Assembly: GCA_015680685.1 (NCBI GenBank) | Contig: MNCI01006062.1 | Span: forward strand, 404,145-468,144 | Direction of reading: 5' to 3' | DNA: 64,000 bases | DNA from: Gnetum montanum | Taxonomy: Eukaryota > Streptophyta > Gnetopsida > Gnetales > Gnetaceae | Shown here: positions 1-10,644 of the stretch, piece by piece | Numbering within the stretch: position 1 is the first letter of the stretch | How the letters are laid out: each line of letters opens with the position of its first letter | The notes under the pieces: generated by a model | The model's database searches: none | Told to the model about the DNA's origin: nothing | The model's input: only the letters and a program-made list of their open reading frames with translations | Made by a program: the position numbers and the translations under genes

Positions 1-242
1 GCCAGCCTATGAAACGTCTACATCTAAATGTGAATGTTCATCATCTCCATGTGTTTGGATATGGCTAGGACTTACATTCCTATCCACATTTACATTGATT
101 TCATCCAACTGAGAAACCATTAGTTGGAAGGCAAACTTCATGCTCTCCATGTCCTTGTTTAGGGCTTGAAACTATTTCTTTTTAGGCACAATCTAAACTA
201 GATAGAATTCCTCAACCAAATCCAAGTAATAATCATCACAAT
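1..242 (-). pseudogene. Element E: gag leader fragment of a chromovirus-like LTR retrotransposon
   Basis: Read on the minus strand, this stretch gives a short gag-like frame containing ALNKDMESMKFAFQL, then DEINVNVDRNVSPSHIQTH and a stop. It is nearly the same as 31819-32023 inside element C, so E and C belong to one family. The segment lies just inside a primer-binding site, where 5' leader and gag are expected. The rest of the element is beyond the left edge of the window. A stop codon lies just before the ALNKD stretch, so it is not an intact gene. The family assignment rests on similarity to C, whose pol and chromodomain are visible. Confidence in the protein role is moderate. Confidence 0.55.
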
Positions 243-255
243 GCTCTAATACTAA
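243..255 (-). promoter_or_regulatory. Primer-binding site of element E (initiator tRNA-Met type)
   Basis: The reverse complement reads TTAGTATTAGAGC, two transitions away from the usual plant retrotransposon site TTGGTATCAGAGC, which pairs with initiator tRNA-Met. It lies between gag-like sequence on the left and LTR-like sequence on the right, as expected for a minus-strand element. Confidence 0.65.
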
Positions 256-345
256 TATTTAGCTAAAGTGAGTTCACTCCAATATTAAATAATCTTCCAA
301 CACTAAATCTAGATATTATGAAAAGACAAATAATATGCTAAAAAC
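256..345 (-). mobile_element. 3' end of the 5' LTR of element E
   Basis: This segment matches 32999-33090, the same position in element C, with few differences. A shorter match recurs at 9240-9285 at the outer edge of C's other LTR, which supports calling it the end of an LTR. Beyond about 345 the similarity to C stops, so the far end of E's LTR could not be placed. Confidence 0.5.
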
Positions 346-1904
346 GCTCATTTCCACTTTATCACATAGTTCCTATTGCTCATAGCCTCATATATTAATT
401 AAGGGACTTCAGGTTAGATAGTTACATTCCTTTGAACCATAGTTTTCTAAGTCGGCAATAAATCACTGATTTAACAATTAGTGGTCAGATCAGAAATTTG
501 TTGCCCCTCCACCAAAATTGAGTCATCATGACTTTTATAATAAACCTTATTTTTAAAAACAAATCAATAGATTTAGGTATATTTTTGCAACTTTTAAATA
601 TAACTTGGTTAGACTTACCAATTTTTCATGATTCTTGAAAGATGTAAATCCAACCTATTTCCTAACTATTTAAACATTACTTTAAACTTATCCAATCTTG
701 CAAAACACTCACTCACTTCCAACTCATTGCAGAGTTCTTATTGCTTATAAACCCAAACCTAATAGTAAGTAAGAACGATGGTATTGTTCTAGCCTTAACT
801 TTTTGTTATTCAAAATGCCAACAGAGTTGTGGGATGGTGCTTTTAGAACGTCTTTCAAAATTAAGAAAAAGAAAAAAAAGAAACACACGAAAAGCAATGT
901 CCGTCCTGCTTTTTTTTGGTTGTGTCCACTCGTGCTGCTGCACGTGGATTTGGAAAAAATTTTCATAAGGAACCTTATTTTGGCATAATTTCCTCACATT
1001 TGCAGGTGAAGATGATAAGAACGTTACTTTCTTACGTGGATTGGAAAGAATGGTCATACCATAATGGCGTAATCCTAGCCGGAACCTTATTTTGGCATAG
1101 TTTCCTCACATTGACAACAATAGTCTGGAGTCGTGATGGAAGCAAACTGGGTGAGTGTTTTAGTTACGAGAATTTTTAATTTAAATCACATGGGCAACTC
1201 ATCGTAGGAGGCAGTCCTCAAATTTTAGACGCATTTGGCATGTTAACACCCTTAAAAAGAGGGAGTTTCAAGCACGCATTTTTTTAGGCAAGAAAACGTC
1301 CAATAACATTTAATGTAAAAAGGTCGACTCGTTGGATGCATGAGTGGTCTGCCATAGACTTGGATACTGCAACGTCGTATGTTAGTGCCCTCCCTTTCAC
1401 GAACCTCCAAAGTCCATGAACTTCTTGTTTCATTTATTGCAATCTTGTATGGTAGTACATGCATTCAAACTGTCCACGCAAGATCAGAGATATTGAACAA
1501 TTTTCCATCTTCTCTTTACCTCCAACAACCTCCACTTCCCAAGAATTTAAAGCCTCCTTTCGGTTGTCGTCTCCCATTGTTTTATTGTTTGCCGTGTTTT
1601 GATATATGCCGTTGGCGAATCTCTTTCGTTTTGGAAAGTAACTCGTAAACTTAGACAAAATGTGGAAAACTTCAAAATAGTTTATATTGAAATTTAAACT
1701 GAAAATTTACTAGGATCTTAGTTTTAACTTCAAAATAGTTTATATTGAAATTGAAATTGAAAATTTAGTATAATCATACTTCAGTTTTATTGAGCAGTAG
1801 AAATATGTGTTATGAGTTTTCAAAACGTTAGCAAGAAAATTACCAAGTACTCTTAGTGACAATTAAAAATAAATCAACCAAATTTGCAAGTGTAATATTC
1901 CATA
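346..1904. other. No gene recognised; short direct repeats
   Basis: Only short frames occur and none resembles a known protein. Two direct repeats are visible. About 33 bases at 969-1001 (GGAACCTTATTTTGGCATA and following) recur at 1081-1112. About 40 bases around 1668-1707 (CTTCAAAATAGTTTATATTG and following) recur around 1729-1768. The stretch is probably a mix of E LTR sequence and other decayed repeats. Confidence 0.4.
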
Positions 1905-2006
1905 TATATTTAATGTGCTTAAACATTAGACCTTGCATGAATATATAGTGTTATCTTCAATGCTATTGCTTCATGTCGAGTCTAATGTTTAAGCACATTA
2001 AATATA
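1905..2006. repeat. Perfect 27-bp inverted repeat around a 48-bp spacer
   Basis: The arm at 1905-1931 and the arm at 1980-2006 are exact reverse complements over 27 bases (core TTAATGTGCTTAAACATTAG). A second exact inverted pair of 14 bases overlaps it: TGCTTCATGTCGAG at 1967-1980 and its complement at 2113-2126. The words CCTTGCATGAA and TTCAATGCTATTGCT also repeat directly nearby. It may be a small inverted-repeat element or a local fold-back. No transposase frame is visible. Confidence 0.65.
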
Positions 2007-2233
2007 GTGTTAGACCTTGCATGAAAATATAGTCATCATATTCGGCATGCTATATTTTCATGCTATATCTTCAATGCTATTGCTATTGCATACAAACGAG
2101 CAAAGTTTCACACTCGACATGAAGCATCATATATCGATGTGTCCTATCCTAGCCAAGAAGAAACAACCTGTAGCATCTCAGAAGACTTGTTCCCCAGTCA
2201 CACCATTACGCCCACCCTCAGTATCCTTTAAAT

Positions 2234-2569
2234 TTGGATCTCCTCCCCCAACAACTCCTCATTCCTCCTCTTAGTCTAGCCCCTCCAAGCTACAAAAGCA
2301 ATAGTCAAGTACTCACACCTCCACCTATGTCATATGCTGTCAAGGACTCAGTCTTGGAGGATGAGTTCGTGGTGGGCAATGGAAGGAAACGAGTCAAAGC
2401 TTCCTTTAGTTCTACTCCGCCCTCCAACTCCTCTTCAATACACACTTTCATGGCCCTTTTCCCCACCAACAACTCCTTTGCCCTCCTGTCAGGAACAAAG
2501 GAAACTGATACTTTGAATTCTGAACCTTCCATAGCCCTCCCATCCAAACTACCCCTTGTTTCTCCATGA
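2234..2569 (+). pseudogene. L1 ORF1 C-terminal fragment
   Basis: A 111-codon frame holds a basic stretch, DEFVVGNGRKRVKA, which is the kind of sequence found near the C-terminus of plant L1 ORF1 proteins just before ORF2. The rest is rich in Ser and Pro. ORF1 normally encodes an RNA-binding nucleocapsid protein, but no zinc knuckle or RRM-like part is visible, so the N-terminal part is missing or too decayed to recognise. Its end overlaps the first codon of the endonuclease region by a few bases, as ORF1 and ORF2 often do. The assignment rests mainly on position and the basic motif. Confidence 0.5.
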
Positions 2570-3459
2570 ATCTCCTTTCATGGAACGTTTGAGGCCTTAC
2601 TGGTAGGCTTCGACAAAAGCGAGCAAGCAACTTTATATCTAGTCTTAATATTGCCTTTGATTTCGTTCTCCTTCAAGAAATTAAGGTCTCAGCCGACCTT
2701 TTATCGTATTCCACCCATTGGTTTCTTCCTCATTCCTCAATCCTAGCGACGTCCCATGTGAGTGGGAACGGAGGCGCAACCATTCTCCTCTCACCCTACT
2801 AGAAAACTAAAATCCTTCAAAGTGGTTCTAATTCTGGGCATAGAGTTTCCTGTGCCACCTTCTCATCCTTGCATGGCCCTTTTGGCATTTGTTCGATATA
2901 TGCACCAAACGACTCCACAGAACGGGCTCTCCTTTGGTAAGAACTTGCAACTTCTCTTCCCCCAATGCCTTGGATATTGGGAGGTGATTTTAATATGGTA
3001 GAATTCCCTCAAGATAAGCTCGGAGGGGTATTTTTTCAACTGCCCAATCTTGAGTATCAAACCTAGTCCGCCTTTAAGAAAAGATTTTACCTCTTTGACG
3101 AGGTGGACAACTCCACGTGTGCTCCCCTCCATAGATTTACTTGGAGCAATCTCTGTCTTGGGTAGGCTCGCATCTACAACAGGTTAGATAGGTTCTATTT
3201 CTCCACCCTTTCCTTTTGGCAAGCCTTCTCTGCCACTACGGTTCATCACCATGGCACCTTATCCGACCATCTTCCTATCTCTATATCTATCAAGATTTAT
3301 GGTAGCCCTGATCGACAAAAATTCCATCTTTTTTGACTACACAACAACTACTTTTCTTCCCCAGCTACCCAACTTCTTCTATCCAACCTTTGCAATGCCG
3401 AACCTAGGCCCCTAAATCAGGTGGGTAGGATTAATTGGTGGCATCGTGCTTCAGGTTGA
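2565..3459 (+). pseudogene. L1 ORF2 endonuclease domain, disrupted
   Basis: The reading from the ATG at 2565 gives MNLLSWNV, a stop, then GLTGRLRQKRA and later FDFVLLQEIKV. This matches the start of an APE-type endonuclease (SWNVRGL, then LQE with the catalytic Glu). Further on, GPFGICSIYAPND matches the conserved Tyr-Ala-Pro-Asn region. The enzyme would nick target DNA to prime reverse transcription. The stop after NV sits where an Arg codon (CGA) usually stands, so one C-to-T change explains it. Several more stops and frame changes follow before the RT region. The domain is certain, the gene is dead. Confidence 0.75.
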
Positions 3460-5560
3460 ATGCAAAACTTTGCTTGTTCGTATGGTAAGGCAGTGGCTTC
3501 TCAAGCCAAACAAGAATACAACAAAATTCACCTCATTATTGAACATCTCACTAATAAATTAGCTCAAGATCCCTTCAATACTCTAGTTCACGAGGAGCTA
3601 GCTAGAGCACGAGTTTCCTTCCAACATTGGGAAGTGTATCGAGCACAAAGTGCCTTAACTAAAAGTCAACTCACTTGGTTAAATATTCAAGACAAACACT
3701 GTAAGGAATTTTTTAAGTATCTCAATACTACTTCCCCTTCGCATGCTATTGACAAAATATCATGTGATGGTACCACCATTACTGACCACAACAATATCCT
3801 CTCTTTTCTTAAGAACCACTACGAAACCATTTTTGCAGCTACCCTAATGGACATCTCTTCATTCAAGGCTGCCACCCCTGATTATCCTCACCTTATCAAT
3901 CCGACTATGCTACAAAGTCTTGACGCTAATATCACTCTGGCGGAGCTATAGGAGGCCTGTTCCAAGTTAAGTCGGGGAAAGGCTCCTGGTTATGATGGTT
4001 TTCCTGTGGAATTTTTTCAAAATCATTGGGATTTGGTGGGAAAGGATCTTTTGCAGGTCATTAATGAGGCTCTCTTAACTGGTTCCCTTGGGCCCAATCT
4101 AAATCAAGGGATAATTTGTGTCCTCCCCAAGTCTAGGGATCTAACCGATATCTCTAATTGGCATCCCATAACTCTTCTCAATGTAGTGTATAAAATTTGG
4201 GCAAAGTGCCTTGCCTTACAGCTGAAAAAAATTCTTAGCCAGATCATATCTCCCCAACAAACAAGATTTGTTCCTATATATATATTTTAGACAATGTGGT
4301 TACGGTGTGGTAAGGTTTCAAGTGGGCTGAGAATGATGGACAAGATATTCTCCTTGTGAAACTTGATTATGCCAAGGCTTATGACAACATTAAGTGGGAT
4401 TTTATCTTGCAGACAATGACCAAACTTGGTTTTGGACCTAAGTTCTTGCATATGGTGAATTGCTTATTCTCAGATGCTACAACAAGAATAGCCACTACCT
4501 TCGGCATCACCTCTCCCTTTCCAATACATAGGTCAGTGCAGCAAGGTTGTCCTCTCGCCCCTATCTCTTTATCATCGCATCAAACTTTCTTTGTCATCAA
4601 ATTAACCTGGACATTCAAACTAAAGTTCTCATTGGGGTCTGCCTTGCTTCCTCTCAACAACAACTTCTCAATATGCACTTTGCTAATGACTCTTTTTTTC
4701 TAGTTCAAAACACAACCGCCAATTTGCACCGCCTCTTATCAAGGGTGGAGCAATATTGCACACTCTCAAGTTCCATAATTAATTGGAATAAATCCTCTAT
4801 TTATAGCTTTAAGGGCAATTACAAACATGTGACCAACTATAATTGGAAGCAGCTTCAGGATCAAGACATCTTTAAGATTCTGGGAATCCCTCTCCATTTT
4901 AGGGGTTCAACCTCTATTCTCTGGGAGTAGGTTATTTATCGAATTCAAAAGAAACTTGACAAATGGAAAGCTAAACCTCTCACACTTGCAGGTAAATACC
5001 TTGTATGTAAGTCCATATGTGCATCCACCAATGTGTATTACTCTTCGTGTTGGGCCCCCTCCCAAGCTGCCTACCAGAAGCTAGAATGGTTATTCTGTGA
5101 CTTTATGTGGTCCTCCAAGGATTCTTAAAAAGGATTTCATCGAGTTTCTTGGAATATTGTTACTCTCCCCAAGAATAAGGGTGGCTTAGGTCTTTTGAAC
5201 TCCTATAAGCAAGGAATTACCCTGGTTGCTAAGTGGTTGGTACAGCATTTAGATGCCTCAAATATTATAGGGACCCTTCTCCAATTAAGGCTCCATCAAG
5301 CATTTCCTAAAAATAAGCCCTTCTAGAAAGGCATCCATTTTGTCAATTGGATCCTTTTCCCCCTCACTATCATTCTTCCCAGATCTCATGTTTTCAAAAG
5401 CATATGGAGGGCTTGGCAAATTCTACACACTTACATTGACTGGACTAATANTTGGCAAATTCTACACACTTACATTAACTGGACTAATGTTAAGATCAAC
5501 CCTACTATCCTCTCTAGAGTGTGTCTGTGGTGGTTACCTCTATTACTCGTTCCCCTTGCT
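3460..5560 (+). pseudogene. L1 ORF2 reverse transcriptase, disrupted
   Basis: Open segments at 3460-3951, 4006-4290, 4356-4703 and 4547-4930 in shifting frames carry the RT landmarks in order: LNVVYKIWAKCLALQLKK, the first catalytic Asp region KLDYAKAYDNIKWDF, SVQQGCPLAP, and the core box HFANDSFFL. The core is usually A-D-D and here reads A-N-D, so a metal-binding Asp has become Asn. Frames shift near 4290-4350 and 4550-4600. Downstream at 5170-5210 lies KNKGGLGLLN, the usual post-RT motif of plant L1. A 38-base tandem copy at 5413-5489 is split by a single N at 5451 and may be an assembly join. Confidence 0.85.
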
Positions 5561-5889
5561 ATAACAAATGCTAACGTGGCTACCTCGTGATATCGGAAGG
5601 GTGTCATTTCCTTGAATTATCTTAGGTTGGCTAGCCGTTGGATTTCGGGGGTCAAGTTTAATACTTTGTATGGGGAGTCGGTTGCAATGAACCGTTGCCT
5701 AGTTCAGATTTACTCTTTTCTCCATGGTCATTAGCAACTTGATGTTACAGTGCAAAGCCTTTTTCATGGCCTTCAATGACTTAATGGGGTTAAACTCTTT
5801 CCCTACCAACCATCTATCCCCTTTCATCTCATGCATGACCCATTTGAAGTCATTCAATGTTGCAATAAGTATTGGCACAAACAAGAGTC

Positions 5890-6397
5890 AGTAACATTTT
5901 AGATCCCTCTCTTCCAACATATTTGGAAACTTCTGACCCTCCCCAAAATTAAGTAGTTCCTTTGGTGTCTCCTCTACCATGGTCTACCTATTGGTAAACG
6001 TTTAGAATATCTGGGGATTCCCAATCCTAATTGCCCTCCATGTCATGAACAAGATGACTTTGTCCATGTATTTTGGCATTGTCCCTTTTCTCAACATGTG
6101 TGGTAGTAGGCTTCCAAAACTTTTCCATCATACAAGCTATCTCAAGAGGATGCCATATTCGGATTCCTGAACATTACTTTTGCTAATCTTAATTTTCTGT
6201 GGAAAGTTATTAGGCCTACTATTTTATATTATATTTGGAAGCGAAGATGCAATGTTCTATTTCAAAAGATAGGTTATTCTAATAAATGTTTGCTCACCAA
6301 GTTGGAGAAGTTGCAGATCTTTCAGCTCACCCATTTTCAACTCACATCTCAAGCATCCAAGTTCAATCTAGATAGTCATCAATTGGTTCATCTCTTG
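5890..6397 (+). pseudogene. L1 ORF2 C-terminal zf-RVT-like region
   Basis: The plus-strand reading includes WKLLTLPKIK, FLWCLLYHGLPIGKRL, then NCPPCHEQDDFVHVFWHCPF. The Cys-x2-Cys ... His ... His-Cys pattern is that of the zinc-binding region that ends plant L1 ORF2 proteins. Stops interrupt it at 5957 and near 6105, but the reading resumes with FLWKVIRPTILYYIWKRRCN. It runs into the N gap at 6398. The piece past the gap (6818-6886) keeps an open frame to a stop near 6884, which may be the ORF2 end. Confidence 0.8.
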
Positions 6398-6817
6398 NNN
6401 NNNNNNNNNNNNNNNNNNNNNNNNNNNNNNNNNNNNNNNNNNNNNNNNNNNNNNNNNNNNNNNNNNNNNNNNNNNNNNNNNNNNNNNNNNNNNNNNNNNN
6501 NNNNNNNNNNNNNNNNNNNNNNNNNNNNNNNNNNNNNNNNNNNNNNNNNNNNNNNNNNNNNNNNNNNNNNNNNNNNNNNNNNNNNNNNNNNNNNNNNNNN
6601 NNNNNNNNNNNNNNNNNNNNNNNNNNNNNNNNNNNNNNNNNNNNNNNNNNNNNNNNNNNNNNNNNNNNNNNNNNNNNNNNNNNNNNNNNNNNNNNNNNNN
6701 NNNNNNNNNNNNNNNNNNNNNNNNNNNNNNNNNNNNNNNNNNNNNNNNNNNNNNNNNNNNNNNNNNNNNNNNNNNNNNNNNNNNNNNNNNNNNNNNNNNN
6801 NNNNNNNNNNNNNNNNN
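6398..6817. other. Assembly gap of 420 N
   Basis: This is unsequenced and lies inside the 3' part of the L1 LINE. Reading frames that cross it have no meaning. Confidence 0.99.
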
Positions 6818-6950
6818 CAATATTCATTTTTTACAAGGAATTTTGAGCCATCTATTGTGACCAACCTTGCCCATGGTATTGCATGAGGCCATGATCAACA
6901 AAACTGTTCTATAAAATCATATACCATTTCACCAAGCAATGTTAACAAGC

Positions 6951-7047
6951 GAGAAGGTGGATCGATATGCAAGAAGGTGAACCGATGTGCGGGGATGTGG
7001 ACTGACATGCGAGAAAGTGAACTGATGTGCAGGGAGGTGAAATGTCA
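6951..7047. repeat. Minisatellite of about five 20-bp units
   Basis: Units start at 6951, 6971, 6991, 7011 and 7031, each close to GAGAAAGTGAACTGATGTGC, with the last one partial. The spacing is exactly 20 bases. It begins about 60 bases after the last LINE-like codons, so it could be a 3' tail repeat of that LINE or an unrelated array. Confidence 0.8.
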
Positions 7048-8599
7048 CTAGTAGGTGACTGTAAAGTAGAGAATGAAAATGATGTTAGAAAAGGAGGGGG
7101 GGGAGCGAAGGCCTCCTTAACAAATTGGGCTATCTTCTTGAACAACTGTGTCTCTCTTCATTGAGGCACACTAGATGGGCAGGGGGGTCTCCACAGACTG
7201 AGAAACTAGCGGATGGTGATTCTCTCTTTTTCTCTTCTCCTATGTTTCTTGAGGCAACAACGGTGTAGCTGACACACGTAGATGGTGGGTGCAGCAAATG
7301 CATGCTGCAATCCTATTTCTTTATTCTTGGTTAATGGATCAATGACAGTTAGCAGCAATAGATTTGCGTGGACAATGGTCAATGACAGGGGCCTCATTAG
7401 CAACTCGAGCTTGTTGCATGAACAACAACAAGAAGAGTGATCCTGGGGATTAGCCAGCAGGCGATGAGTTTCTTTCTTTTTTTATCCTTTTGTAGCAAAC
7501 TCGTGACAGTGATAGACGTAGGACTAAAGATAGCAATGTGTCTACAGCATTTGACAATAAGATCTGGCAACTACATCAACAACGGCAAGTGGGAATTACA
7601 TCCATGACAGGGTTCTCTAGTTCTATTTTATTGTTTCTTTGGCAGATGTGAGGCAACACACGACAGCAGACCTCTAACGATGTAGTCTCCCCTTCTTCCC
7701 CCATTTGCAAAAGCTTTCTCTCCCTTCCTCTCTAAGTCACGTAACGACAACAATGAGTAGCAAAGATAGATTTCTCCCTCTCTTGCTAGTGATAGTGAAG
7801 TGTGGATGGTGCCAGCAACAAGCAACTTCCTCTCTTTCCCCAAACATGTGGTAGCACAGCAACAACAATAGGCGATCTCTCTTGGTGGCATGGGATCTAG
7901 CTTCTTCTCTTTCTGTCTTCCTGCAACTACGAGCAATGTTGGTTGTGGTGGCATTTGCAATAGATCAACAGCATGAATAGCAGTAGGTAGTAGTAGGACT
8001 AAGAAAAAATTTAATTTTTGTAGTTCCCTATTGTTTTAGACAATCACTTATTTTAAAATTTCAATGCATTCCAACTAGAATTCCCTTTTTGTGTTTACTG
8101 TTTTCAAAAAGCCATCTAGCCCTCTCCAACTAAGACTATTCTTGGTTTCCGTGCCCATATGAGAGGTGCCCTAGGGAACAGTCTCCTCAAACGAGTTTTT
8201 CCTAAGTGTTGGTGTGACCCAAATTTATGCAACACTACCTATTTCAACTCTTAAACAATGAGATCCAATTTATTTTCTATTAATTGTGCATCCTAAATAA
8301 TAAGGATTAGCAATAAATAAATAGCTTGCCTTTAAATTAAGGCCCCCTTTAATGTTATGCAAGTAGAAGTATTTTTTATCTTCTATATTTTCTCAAAGTT
8401 TTTGGAATACTATTTATTTTACCAATCCGCAAACTTGTTTAGGTTCAAAATAAAGAATGTACTCTTGAAGTATTCTATTTATGAAGTCATAGGACTTTCT
8501 CATGAAGTTATTCCTTATCATGGGTTTCCATCATTACTTTTTTGGAGTACTTAATAAATGAGGATTCAAAAAGATTATGAGTGAAGGCTATAAACTAAT
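7048..8599. other. No gene recognised
   Basis: There are short frames on both strands, such as one on the minus strand at 7628-7960, but no domain, no codon pattern and no similarity to other parts of the window. The stretch 7140-7980 is richer in G and C than its neighbours and has many CAAC/GTTG words. It reads like decayed non-coding or repeat sequence. Confidence 0.4.
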
Positions 8600-9234
8600 A
8601 AATTACTTCAACTTTTAAGAGCACCACCTCTACTTCAAGAAGCATAATATCAAATTATGTTTGTTCTCTCAATTTAAATTTATCGAACAATAAAAGCTTT
8701 TGAATTTGATTATATATTTCAAATATTTATTTAATAGAGGAAGACCCCATACAACACACCCATAAAGAATAGTTGGTTGAATAATCACATGATAAAATTA
8801 TTTTCAAATATCCTAAATCAGAATAAATTCCTTGTTACATTTACTTTTTAAAGCAAATAAGGCATTCATACCACTTGCAATCCATTTTTAATTATAGGAG
8901 CATTCTAGGTCAAGGTATTTATAAGAGGAATTTATGTCCACATGTTCATTTCCTATAGTAAAATTGCACATTTTATTATGTGTGTCACAAATCATGATTT
9001 TAGTTCTTTGGACATTAATCTTCATTCCTGAATGTTTACAAAAGTCATCAATAGTATGAAGCATTTGTTGCAATCCTTTAATTCCATTCAAAATTAAGAG
9101 AACATCATTAGCATAAAGTAATAGTTTGATAGGAATACTTATAATTGTAATTGCAAATTGGGTTGGTATTTTATGCATCCACTCTTGAAGTTCATCAACA
9201 AAAAGTCCAAATAAAGTAGGAAAAAAAGGACATC
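8600..9234 (-). pseudogene. LINE G, piece 3: C-terminal half of an RTE-like reverse transcriptase
   Basis: The minus-strand frame (8888-9234 is open) gives CPFFPTLFGLFVDELQEWM, LLLYANDVLLI, DFCKHSGMKINVQRTKIM and SSYKYLDLE, then after a stop QPTILYGCVVWG near 8750. This order matches RT motifs B to E of RTE-like plant LINEs. The catalytic box, usually YADD, reads YAND. It is the downstream part of the LINE whose earlier parts lie at 34172-34354 and 43612-43890. Element C was inserted between the Gly-Cys and Pro of the QGCP motif. The extra codons upstream of 9234 belong to C's LTR, not to the LINE. Confidence 0.8.
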
Positions 9235-10244
9235 TAAAACAAGTACACTCCAATATTAAATTATCTTCCAACACCTAATTTAGATATTACTAGTTTAGCT
9301 ATACATTTATAATATATATCTATTTATTGGCCAATATAATTTTTTATATTTTTTAAATTAAAAAATCTCAAATTGATTCATTTTTTCACTCACATTTCTT
9401 TTAATGGTGTGGCCTTTCCATTGTGTTTTTTTCCATCTCTTTTTTTTCCTTGGTGGATCTGATGTGGTGCATGACATGGAGGACGATAAATTACACGCCC
9501 CCGCCCACAACCTAGAGCTGAGATCTCAATTCACAAGACATAATTAATGGAGAATCTCTCCCACAACCTAGAGTTGAGATCTCAATTCACAAGACACAAG
9601 AGATACCAAGTCAATACTCCCTCAATTAATGAAGAGTTGCAAACATACTCATACACTCTTCACATATGCTTTCTTGTCATCTCATGACATCTCACTCACA
9701 TCTCTCCATGGTACAAACATGAAACACAACCCATATTTATTAACCAAGTACAACAAAAACCCTAGAAAACATTCCTCAAGTTCAACTTGAAGTTCCTATT
9801 ATATCTTCATATTTTTTCCCATGTCTTAGCTATTTCTAAACTTGGAATGACAATTTTGGAAGTTTTCCTACTTATTTGAGTCTCCGGTCTTTTCAGGATG
9901 TCTCATTGAGAAAACTATCCATTTGGATGAGATGTCTTACATTGTAGTTGAGACATCTTACCTTTTCTAGATACTTCTCAGTTGAGATGTGTCCACATTT
10001 TTGAGATGCCTCATCTGATGCTTGAGGCATCTCTCCTAAGACACCTATCAAATTTCCTAGATGTCTCCTGCAAGCTCTCAACTCAGTCCAAACATTCCTT
10101 GTTTCCTGAGATGTCTCTCTTGAAAGCTCAAATCTCAAACAAGATGATTCCAATACCTTTAAGATGTCACCACAAAGCCCAAAACCTACAAAAACACACA
10201 TGTAGATAAAAAACAAAGGGATTGGAAGAGGTGTTCCTACACCA
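9235..10244 (-). mobile_element. 3' LTR of element C
   Basis: The LTR matches 33005-34166. Shared blocks are the outer end near 9240-9285, GGAGAATCTCTCCCACAACC at 9549, CTCAAGTTCAACTTGAAGTTC near 9775, and the plus-strand end CCTACACCA at 10236-10244 (minus-strand start TGGTGTAGG). It carries an insert at about 9291-9498 and a partial duplication of about 45 bases at 9500-9540 and 9559-9600. It lacks about 150 bases present at 33068-33215 in the other LTR. The outer boundary is fixed by the host duplication ACATC. Confidence 0.75.
9291..9498. mobile_element. Short AT-rich insert, possible deletion derivative of the 51.1-kb insert
   Basis: It starts CTAGTTTAGCTATACATTTA, continues with a TATATATCT tract and ATTGGCCAATATAATTTTTTA, and ends near GTGGTGCATGACATGGAGG. 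The insert at about 51093-52210 begins and ends in the same style (CTAGCTTTTATATA, ATTGGCCAAGATAATTTTTTA, then ACATGGCGTGACGTGG). The middle is different or missing. This looks like a long and a short member of one non-autonomous family, but no terminal inverted repeat is clear. Confidence 0.4.
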
Positions 10245-10259
10245 GCTCTTCCAATCTTC

Positions 10260-10639
10260 AAAAAGTGAACTCATATGAATAAGGAAGTAGGGGTTGTAGT
10301 GATCCCCCACTTATGAAGTTTGGTCTCATGGATCCATACAACATCATCTGTAGACTAATCCTTCCAATGAATCAAGTACTGATGTCTCTTAACTCTCAAA
10401 GTATTAGAAGCTTCCCTTTGCTTGAGTACAACTGCTTTCCTATTTGTTAAAGTCTTAGACTAATTAATAGTCCCCTTCAACTCATGGATACTATCCTGTA
10501 TGGTCTCCTCATCAACTAGTCAATGATAGTGTGCAAGATTTGAAACATTAAATACAAAAGACATACCAACATTATTTGGTAAATCAATCTCAAAAGCATT
10601 ATTATTAATCTTGGCCTAAAATTTGAAAGCCTCCAACTT
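10260..10639 (-). pseudogene. Element C: integrase C-terminus and chromodomain, disrupted
   Basis: The minus-strand reading gives KINNNAFEIDLPNNVGMSF, then NVSNLAHYH, the tail of a chromovirus integrase. After a linker it gives HQYLIHWKD, a stop, and STDDVVWIHETKL. This is the chromodomain core (YLIHWKG, then a TWE-type box), which in this lineage binds modified histone tails and guides integration. The frame has stops, including one at the usual chromodomain Gly position. Its upstream part is 17 kb away at 27292 because B and A were inserted here. The words LKAK at 27292 and KKLEAFKF at 10625 join across B. Confidence 0.8.
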
Positions 10640-10644
10640 CTTGG

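Larger units (their letters stand above)
2230..6890 (+). mobile_element. Decayed L1-type LINE (non-LTR retrotransposon)
   Basis: On the plus strand the order is an ORF1-like tail (2234-2569), an apurinic endonuclease-like domain (from 2565), reverse transcriptase (3960-4930), a post-RT region and a zf-RVT-like zinc domain (about 5890-6110). This is the architecture of plant L1 elements. Stops and frame changes break it throughout. A 420-base N gap lies in its 3' part. No poly-A tail or target-site duplication could be fixed, so both ends are approximate. Confidence 0.8.

Noticed and set aside
741-1179. Several overlapping short frames on both strands
   Set aside because: They have no homology and use poly-A and poly-T runs. 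They look like chance frames in AT-rich DNA.
6290-6886. Long open frames across the N runs at 6398-6817 and 37648-38042
   Set aside because: They are open only because N cannot code a stop. The flanking parts belong to LINE and element D remnants.
7628-7960. 110-codon minus-strand frame
   Set aside because: It has no domain, no promoter or related copy, and odd composition from CAAC-rich DNA. There is not enough to call a gene.
8888-9274. One continuous RT frame of 128 codons
   Set aside because: The codons beyond 9234 belong to the LTR of element C, as shown by the ACATC duplication. The true LINE part ends at 9234.
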